This document shows positions 58,894 through 64,000 of a stretch of DNA of 64,000 bases, piece after piece (within the stretch, counting starts at the first letter, position 1; every line of letters starts with the position of its first letter). The position numbers were made by a program, and so were the translations under genes. The DNA is from Nitrososphaera sp. Its GTDB lineage: Archaea > Thermoproteota > Nitrososphaeria > Nitrososphaerales > Nitrososphaeraceae. The stretch covers positions 124,001 to 188,000 of the forward strand of contig JBDUUL010000010.1 of NCBI GenBank assembly GCA_039938515.1. The letters are read 5' to 3'. The notes below the pieces were generated by a model, which saw nothing but the letters and a program-made list of their open reading frames with translations, was not told where the DNA came from and made no database searches.

Positions 58894-61737
58894 TCAGTCG
58901 CCCCAGAATCCCCGGGTCATGACATATTGCCTCTCGGCCTCGTAAATGCTCCTAAAGACCTGCTCGTCGTCAACGTAGTTTCGCAGTATCCTTGCGGCGG
59001 TGTCCGCGCCGACGCCGTGGCCTGAAAGCACGATTATCGCCTTCTTGCCAAAATTGTTTACGAGCGACGCGACCTTCCAGGCGCGCTCAAACCTGTGGTT
59101 CTCATCTTCCTTCATTTTGCCGCCTGCAAGCCTGGTCTTGATAATCCTTGGAAGCTCGCCGTCGGACCAGAAAGTCACCGTGACCAGCCTTGAATGGCAT
59201 TTCGGACACACAAGCTCGTCAGGAATCTCCCTTGTCTCCATGACGCGCTCCCATTCCGCACACCTGATGCAAATGAGCCTGTGCTTTGTCTTTTCAAGCC
59301 TTTCCTTGACAAGTTCAATGACACCCTTTTCGATGGAAAGCGGGCTTGCAGCAGCCGACTTGTTGGAGTGCTCGATTATTGTCTTGGCAAGGACTGTAAA
59401 GTCAGAGACTTCTCGCCAGTGCATCCTGACTTCTCCAGCCTTGATGGCGTCAAGAACCCTCTGAGTCTGAGCCATGTCGTACTTGTCGTGAACCAGCTCG
59501 CGTATCGACTCGGCGCTTAGCGGGGTCTTGGCATACCTGTCGTATATCATGCGGGCCACCTTTTTGTCATAGACTGCCTCGCGGCTAATCATGCCAAACC
59601 TCTTGGCTACCGTCCAGACCTTCCAGTTGATGTTATGGGTCCCTGTGAGCGCGGCAATTATCACGGGCTCCAGGTCATACGTGTCCGTAAGCGCGGCCTC
59701 GATTTTGCCTTGGCTCATTCTGGCACTCGAAGTGAGCATTATCCTGTAGGGGTCAGACCTCGACTCGACCACGTAGCCCAGCTGCGATGAAAGTATCGTC
59801 GAGAGCAGCGAGGAAATTGTGTTGTTTATCTTGCTCCCAAACGCTGAATGAATGACTATAGTATTTCTTGCAGCCAGGCTCTCGACCACAATGTTCTGCG
59901 AGTCCGGCACGACGCCAAGCTCTTTTGCAGCAGCCTGCGCGACATCTGTTGACAGTTTCAGCTGGCCGTTTGCGGCCTCGTTTCGGATCCTGCCGACCTC
60001 GTCAGCGGTCTTGACATCGACGGGAATCATTTCGCCGACCCAGTAAGGGACATTTATCGCTGCGCCTCTTAGCGGCTCCACGTTTACCACGAGCCTCCCC
60101 TCGTCGACGGCGAGAACCCTCCACTGCGAGCCCTTGAGCACAAAGACGTTTCCCCGCTCGCCGTAGTCGCCCACGAACTGCTGGTCCAGCGTGCCTATCC
60201 TGCGCTTGCTAATCGAGTCTATCACCTCGAACTTGAGCACGTGGGGTATCATGGATAAATTCTCAAAGTAATACTTGTACGCCTTTATCCTCCGGGAATA
60301 CTTGCCTGCCTCGCGATCGTATCTGACTACGTTGTGGCTTGAAAGAAGTTCGATGCAGCTCTGCACGTCAAACAGCGTTATTCGCCGAAAGGGGTAGGCG
60401 CGCGTCACCAGCTCGTGCGCGCTTTCAACGTCTACCGGCTCCCTCGTCTGCATGGCAAGCCCCACAAGGTGGTGGGCGACGACATCGAGCGCGCCTTCGT
60501 GCATCTTTTGCTCCTCTATGGATCCTTTCTTCATCCGCCGCGTTATCGCGATGGCCTCTACTTCGTCATCCGGATTATTGGTAACCACGAGTCCCTTTGC
60601 AAAACTGCGCTGCTTGTGCCTGCTCCGGCCGATTCGCTGCATAAGTTTGGAGACCTGCCTCGGCGAGCCGTAATGAATGACAAGGTCGACTGAACCGATG
60701 TCAAGCCCCAGTTCGAGAGAACTCGTGCACACGACAATCCCCGCGCCGCCGGATCGCAGAGTGTCCTCTGTCTCTTCACGCATTTCCCTTGAAAGAGAAC
60801 CATGATGGACGTCGACTCGTATCTCGGAATTGTTCTTCAGTATCGTGCCAAGGTACTCGGCCTCGTCACGGGTGTTGGTAAACAGAAGCACCGAGCCTTC
60901 GATCTTGCTGTCCTTGACATACGATGTGACATAGTGGGCGACATTGTTGAGCGAGCCCTGGACGTATTTCAGGTCGATGTCGTACCTCCTCATGCTGGTG
61001 TCAACCAGTGTCGCGTGCCTGCGGGTGGACCCTGAAACAAACCTGGCCGCCTCTTCAAGGTTGCCGACCGTCGCGGACAGCCCGACTCTCGTCACCCTGC
61101 TCTGCGATGCCGCCTCCAGTCTCTCGAGCCCTATCGACAGGTGGGCGCCCCTTTCGTTTGAGACGAGCTCGTGCACCTCGTCAATTACAACCCACTCTAG
61201 CGCGCTTAGTGCCGCAAGCATTTTTTCGCTAGTAAGCACCACTGCAAGCGACTCTGGAGTTGTGATAAGCACATCAGGCGGGTTTTCGACTATCTTGCGC
61301 CGAGCTTTTGTCGAGGTGTCGCCGTGGCGGATCTCGACCCTCAGTCCGTCTGACTCGGCGTATTTTACAATCCTGCGCAACACATCGTTGTTAAGTGCGC
61401 GGAGAGGAGTCACATAGACGGCCCTGATCTTGCCCTGCTCAGAGTTCAGCGGCCTTGCGGCCAGCATTGAGAAAATCGGCATCACGGCTGCCTCTGTCTT
61501 GCCAGAACCGGTCGGAGCGACCAGAAGCGAGTTTACGCCCCGCAGGATAACAGGCAGGGCCTTTTGCTGTATGGTGGTTAGAGAGGTAAAACCTTCTTTC
61601 TTGAACTTTTCAAGGGCAAGCGCTTCGTAATGCTCTATGCTACTTGTTTCGATCGCCAGCTTGGCCTGTTGAGGAGGCAGCGCCTGTGGCCGCTCTCGGT
61701 TCCTGTCTTTGTCTTGACCTTGAATTTGATCTTTCAT
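58894..61737 (-). CDS. lhr: Lhr-type superfamily 2 helicase
   Basis: 947 residues. Motif I APTGSGKTEAAVMP, Ia VTPLRALNNDVLRRI, II DEVHELVSNERG (DEVH), III GLSATVGNLEEA, IV-VI LLFTNTRDEAEYLG, VCTSSLELGLDIG and QRIGRSRHKQ. After the helicase core come the winged-helix and Lhr beta-barrel domains (about 400-760) and a zinc-ribbon-like LICIRCAEWERVME...LVCPKCHSRL near residue 850. Archaeal Lhr helicases unwind DNA or RNA-DNA hybrids in repair. The first 98 bases overlap the 3' end of a small upstream membrane-protein gene. Confidence 0.92.
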   Translation of the reverse strand: MKDQIQGQDKDRNRERPQALPPQQAKLAIETSSIEHYEALALEKFKKEGFTSLTTIQQKALPVILRGVNSLLVAPTGSGKTEAAVMPIFSMLAARPLNSEQGKIRAVYVTPLRALNNDVLRRIVKYAESDGLRVEIRHGDTSTKARRKIVENPPDVLITTPESLAVVLTSEKMLAALSALEWVVIDEVHELVSNERGAHLSIGLERLEAASQSRVTRVGLSATVGNLEEAARFVSGSTRRHATLVDTSMRRYDIDLKYVQGSLNNVAHYVTSYVKDSKIEGSVLLFTNTRDEAEYLGTILKNNSEIRVDVHHGSLSREMREETEDTLRSGGAGIVVCTSSLELGLDIGSVDLVIHYGSPRQVSKLMQRIGRSRHKQRSFAKGLVVTNNPDDEVEAIAITRRMKKGSIEEQKMHEGALDVVAHHLVGLAMQTREPVDVESAHELVTRAYPFRRITLFDVQSCIELLSSHNVVRYDREAGKYSRRIKAYKYYFENLSMIPHVLKFEVIDSISKRRIGTLDQQFVGDYGERGNVFVLKGSQWRVLAVDEGRLVVNVEPLRGAAINVPYWVGEMIPVDVKTADEVGRIRNEAANGQLKLSTDVAQAAAKELGVVPDSQNIVVESLAARNTIVIHSAFGSKINNTISSLLSTILSSQLGYVVESRSDPYRIMLTSSARMSQGKIEAALTDTYDLEPVIIAALTGTHNINWKVWTVAKRFGMISREAVYDKKVARMIYDRYAKTPLSAESIRELVHDKYDMAQTQRVLDAIKAGEVRMHWREVSDFTVLAKTIIEHSNKSAAASPLSIEKGVIELVKERLEKTKHRLICIRCAEWERVMETREIPDELVCPKCHSRLVTVTFWSDGELPRIIKTRLAGGKMKEDENHRFERAWKVASLVNNFGKKAIIVLSGHGVGADTAARILRNYVDDEQVFRSIYEAERQYVMTRGFWGD

Positions 61738-61825
61738 ATACCATTATTCCGAATAGGCCGACGATAAAGAGCCCAATAGCTACCCATCCGTACATGTCAT
61801 AGTTGGCGATTGCGTCTGCGGCCAT
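61640..61825 (-). CDS. Small single-span membrane protein overlapping lhr
   Basis: 61 residues from the ATG at 61825; a longer frame to 61849 would start inside the TATA box. One helix at about residues 12-32 (WVAIGLFIVGLFGIMVYE), then an Arg/Ser/Gln/Ala-rich disordered tail (RSNSRSRQRQEPRAATGA). The tail-coding part overlaps the lhr start region by 98 bases in another frame, so the tail composition partly reflects lhr coding. The TATA box at 61850-61858 supports transcription from here and would also serve lhr. Confidence 0.5.
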   Translation of the reverse strand: MAADAIANYDMYGWVAIGLFIVGLFGIMVYERSNSRSRQRQEPRAATGAASSTGQAGDRNK

Positions 61826-61849
61826 CAGCCTGCGGAGACCTTGCGGCAC

Positions 61850-61858
61850 ATAAATATA
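61850..61858 (-). promoter_or_regulatory. TATA box for the small membrane protein and lhr
   Basis: The minus strand reads TATATTTAT, centred about 28 bases before the ATG at 61825. Nothing else recognisable lies in the 245-base gap to 62095 apart from an AT-rich stretch that may be the promoter of the next gene. Confidence 0.5.
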
Positions 61859-62094
61859 TTATCCTTCTGGATTATGTTGAGCGCACGAGATGCAGTAGCG
61901 CATTTCAGGATACTTCTGTGATAAGCTCTGGCTCCGCAAGTTAGTATCGGCAAATCACCCCACCTCTGGCAATCTGCTTATCCTTTTACAAAATTGGCTT
62001 TGAACCACCTGCCCTGGATGAGCCATTCCTTTATTCTTTTGGGTTTGTTGGATTACCATAGAAATTATTAGATTGATTCAAAGCATATCCTGCA

Positions 62095-62421
62095 ATGGAT
62101 TCGCAACCGATAGATCTGCTGCCGCCAGAAAAAATAGCGTTTATTGCCTACAACATCGGGGTATACGAATCTGTTCAAAAATTTGGAAATCTCATAACAT
62201 CTGGCAGGCTTAGCGGTATCACCGAGCCGGACAAAGTGGTAGAAATGCTGCTCGACACTGTCGCTTTTTACGATTCAGACATGATTTCTCAGCTCATAAA
62301 CTCGATGATTAGGTCCCAGAGTCAGCCGCCGGACCCGCCTACAATAAGCAGGGTGTCTGCAAGCGAGGTAACAACGGTCATCAAGCAGCTGATAGCTGCC
62401 GGAGTCCCGCTCCGAGGTTAG
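62095..62421 (+). CDS. Hypothetical protein
   Basis: 108 residues, soluble and mostly helical. The middle holds KIAFIAYNIGVYESVQKFGN followed by LLDTVAFYDSDMISQLINSM, an amphipathic pattern that would suit a small helical bundle or dimer. A Pro-rich hinge (SQPPDPPTIS) precedes the C-terminal helix ASEVTTVIKQLIAAGVPL. ATG start, preceded by an AT-rich promoter-like region. No family was recognised, and no neighbour suggests a role. Confidence 0.55.
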   Translation: MDSQPIDLLPPEKIAFIAYNIGVYESVQKFGNLITSGRLSGITEPDKVVEMLLDTVAFYDSDMISQLINSMIRSQSQPPDPPTISRVSASEVTTVIKQLIAAGVPLRG

Positions 62422-62504
62422 CTGGGCTTGTTGACTGTGAGCGGAGGGATTATCGCTGAAAGCGGGCTGGTCAGATAACTGCGGATGAAACAGGGTCTAA
62501 TAAG

Positions 62505-62585
62505 TCGAATAAAAAGGGGAAGTAAACAGACGTACAGGTGCAGACTGGCGGTGGCGCGCGTAGCCTTCCCCTTCGGTCTCTAACA
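62505..62585 (-). ncRNA. Candidate small structured RNA
   Basis: On the minus strand a TATA-like CTTTAAAAC (about 62607-62616) is followed about 26 bases later by a GC-rich stretch in which AAGGGGAAG pairs with CTTCCCCTT (9 bp) across about 40 bases containing GC-rich internal repeats; the stem is followed directly by TTTTTATT. Promoter, stem and T-run together resemble a short non-coding transcript. No known RNA family was recognised, and the stem could also be part of a terminator. Confidence 0.3.
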
Positions 62586-62633
62586 AGCGTATTTGTGTAC
62601 AGGATTGTTTTAAAGACGATGAAGTGGAGTTTT

Positions 62634-62682
62634 AGACGTTTTTTCTAGAGCTCTATGACAATATTCTATAGAATCCACGTCT
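62634..62682. promoter_or_regulatory. Palindrome-rich promoter/operator of the PEF-CTERM-like gene
   Basis: Two perfect palindromes, TAGAGCTCTA (62646-62655) and ATTCTATAGAAT (62663-62674), lie between AGACGT (62634-62639) and its complement ACGTCT (62677-62682). The second palindrome includes a TATA-like core about 30 bases before the GTG at 62702. A symmetric protein bound here would cover the TATA box, so repression is plausible. Confidence 0.5.
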
Positions 62683-62701
62683 ATAAGATAATCTTATTAC
62701 C

Positions 62702-63451
62702 GTGCATTCTCTCAGGCTGAGTGTGAAGATTCAACAAAAAGCAAGCATTGCAGTCCTCGGCCTGTTGGCCCTTGGAGTTGTAGCGCTGGCAGCCAATACT
62801 GGTTTCGCATCAAAAGCATACGCACAGCCGGTAACCGGCGCCCCACCGGGCATGCAGCAGGTAAGCGGCAAATACACCGACTCCTCAGTGGGACTTGAAA
62901 TCACTCTGCCCGATGGGTGGAGCGGCATCCAGCTTCCTGCAACCTCGGGCGTTTCGATGGCAATGGCGGCACCGGGCGGATTCAGTTCAATGGATCAGTC
63001 AAACGGGACCGGCATGTACATTTCCGTAACTGACAAAAAGCCAATCAACGCGACCTTCCAGAACCCCGCGAGCATGCGCTCCAGTAGCTCGAGTGGCACA
63101 CAGCAGTCTGACTGCAGCCAAGCCTCCTACAGCAAGACAACGGTAAACGGCATGAATGCCGCTGTAATCACTGTCCAGTGCACGGGAACTTCGCCGTTCA
63201 AGGGCAAGGGATACATCTTTCAGACCGACGCCAAGAACATAATGGTGCTCTTTGGCTCAGCTTCAGCTCCAAACTTTGACAAATACGTAAGCCAGTTTGA
63301 CAGCTCTGTAAACACATTGAAGATAGCAAACACCGTCGACGTGAGCGTGCCAGTACCAGAGTTTCCAATTTCTGCAGTGTTTGGAATAGCCGCGGTCGTA
63401 GGAGTCATCGCGGTGATGGGAAGGTTCAAGGGCTTTAGAGGGACTTCCTAA
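62702..63451 (+). CDS. Secreted protein with PEF-CTERM-like C-terminal anchor
   Basis: 249 residues. An N-terminal signal (KASIAVLGLLALGVVALAAN...KAYAQP) and a C-terminal sorting-type segment (VPEFPISAVFGIAAVVGVIA then MGRFKGFRG) bracket a soluble domain. The PEF motif, hydrophobic helix and basic end match the PEF/PEFG-CTERM class processed by archaeosortases in Nitrososphaerota. The domain (VGLEITLPDGWSGIQLPATS, two Cys, NAAVITVQCTG) resembles PsbP-like surface domains. It is probably attached to the outer face of the membrane. GTG start. Confidence 0.75.
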   Translation: MHSLRLSVKIQQKASIAVLGLLALGVVALAANTGFASKAYAQPVTGAPPGMQQVSGKYTDSSVGLEITLPDGWSGIQLPATSGVSMAMAAPGGFSSMDQSNGTGMYISVTDKKPINATFQNPASMRSSSSSGTQQSDCSQASYSKTTVNGMNAAVITVQCTGTSPFKGKGYIFQTDAKNIMVLFGSASAPNFDKYVSQFDSSVNTLKIANTVDVSVPVPEFPISAVFGIAAVVGVIAVMGRFKGFRGTS

Positions 63452-63466
63452 ACCCACTATGCCGGG

Positions 63467-63491
63467 GCGGCCAGCCGCTCTACCTTTTTTT
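63467..63491 (+). terminator. Hairpin plus T-run after the PEF-CTERM-like gene
   Basis: GCGGC and GCCGC are adjacent complements (63467-63478), followed by seven T at 63485-63491. This resembles an intrinsic terminator, although the loop is very short; archaeal termination may depend mainly on the T-run. Confidence 0.5.
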
Positions 63492-63647
63492 ACTTCTGAA
63501 AGGCCACGCGTCTTGCTCGTCTGGACAGTGAAGCTTGATTGCCTGCTCGCTGCAAAGACCTGTTGTTCCTGCTTTTCAAAATGCCTGCCGACTGATGAGT
63601 GACGATTTGCGGAGAATCAATTCGGCTGATCAGCTGCTATCGGACTA

Positions 63648-64000
63648 TCAGGCATCGGGAGCATCGCCTCCCCTTTTGGCCCTCTTTAACAGCGCCTGCC
63701 CCTTGGCGGCAACAAGGCCCACGGCCGCTATGACACCCCCAACCGCTGCAATAATAATCGTTTCAGATGAAACCGGCGGCGTACTGGTTGCGGCGTTGGC
63801 AGCTGTCGAGTCCGCGAGCAGTCTGATATACGTGGTATTCTCGCTTCGCTGGTCGCCGTCAAAGACCGTGAACCTGAACTTGAGGGTGCTGTCGCCAGCC
63901 AGCCCCCTTGGCACGACAAACGCAGCCTTTGGCGAGGTGGCATTTAGCAGCGTGACTTTGGGCCCGTCAATCTGCTCCCAGAGATAGGTCAGCGGACCTG
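63648..64000 (-). CDS. C-terminal part of a surface protein with PKD/Ig-like domain (5' end outside window)
   Basis: The frame runs in from the right edge and stops at 63648. Visible residues include TYLWEQIDGPKVTLLNATS, then AFVVPRGLAGDSTLKFRFTV, the end of a PKD/REJ-like beta-sandwich (the W-x-Q-x-x-GP pattern is typical). A C-terminal membrane helix follows (ETIIIAAVGGVIAAVGLVAA) with a short basic tail (KRAKRGG). It is therefore a membrane-anchored surface protein, probably with many repeats upstream. Confidence 0.75.
   Translation of the reverse strand, partial: GPLTYLWEQIDGPKVTLLNATSPKAAFVVPRGLAGDSTLKFRFTVFDGDQRSENTTYIRLLADSTAANAATSTPPVSSETIIIAAVGGVIAAVGLVAAKGQALLKRAKRGGDAPDA

Noticed and set aside
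63535-63987. 150-residue plus-strand frame opposite the right-edge surface protein
   Set aside because: The minus frame has a PKD-like end, membrane helix and basic tail; the plus frame is its Ala/Ser-rich shadow.
1-64000. CRISPR array, insertion sequence, prophage or integrated plasmid
   Set aside because: No regularly spaced direct repeats, transposase, integrase or phage structural genes were seen; gene content is housekeeping or envelope-related throughout.

Overview
The window comes from an ammonia-oxidising archaeon of the Nitrososphaera type (Nitrososphaerota/Thaumarchaeota, group I.1b). This rests on roughly balanced base composition, archaeal TATA-box promoters about 26 nt before many start codons (so many transcripts look leaderless), frequent GTG/TTG starts, intron-containing tRNA, and archaeal housekeeping genes: Cdc48, the exosome subunit Csl4, RPA, Lhr helicase, class II HMG-CoA reductase and an ADP-forming acyl-CoA synthetase. 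All assignments were read from sequence alone.

Layout. 1-1830: the end of an alpha/beta hydrolase, then a lone receiver protein divergent from a ribbon-helix-helix-like protein with a perfect operator-like palindrome between them, then a membrane/zinc-ribbon protein. 1849-6880: a surface-glycan cluster (sugar-nucleotide epimerase lacking its usual catalytic lysine, GT2 glycosyltransferase, possible glycosidase-like barrel, flippase). 7023-9525: a membrane-stress set made of a Get3d-like ATPase with an HSP20-like C-terminus, PspA, and a PspAA domain carrying a lysine-rich tail. 9678-11698: a 7Fe/8Fe-type ferredoxin and three unknown proteins. 11884-12015: tRNA-Ser(UGA) with two introns, one in the D-loop. 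12017-15659: CBS/HPF-like fusion, soluble sugar dehydrogenase and HMG-CoA reductase.

15725-23048: a compact histidine operon hisG-D-C-HAD-B-H-A-F. The HAD protein is a candidate for the missing histidinol-phosphatase, and hisH seems to begin with CTG directly after the hisB stop in the same frame. 23050-36821: acylphosphatase, a LysA-like decarboxylase, cdc48, csl4, pheA, a folP-like gene overlapping guaB by one base, and a pyrimidine-nucleotide operon tmk-HD-pyrH. 36962-40880: Hsp20, an AarF/UbiB kinase, a Nudix hydrolase, PCD and tRNA-Val(UAC).

40953-49940: a duplicated-permease ABC exporter, a cytosolic M23-like protein, a small wHTH regulator, an M20 peptidase led by an unlisted 54-aa membrane protein, an acyl-CoA synthetase (ADP-forming) that may serve the 3-hydroxypropionate/4-hydroxybutyrate cycle, and a PRC-barrel/zinc-ribbon protein. 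50047-64000: a secreted alkaline-phosphatase-superfamily protein, an ABC-2 exporter whose two genes converge with no gap, a lipoamide-dehydrogenase-like flavoprotein, RPA, a secreted G1-family peptidase, Lhr, a PEF-CTERM-like surface protein behind a palindrome-rich promoter, and a truncated PKD-like surface protein. Three small membrane-protein genes (46804-46968, 52532-52675, 57663-57842) were found by direct translation. No rRNA, CRISPR array, IS element or prophage was seen; the window looks like core chromosome with envelope islands.
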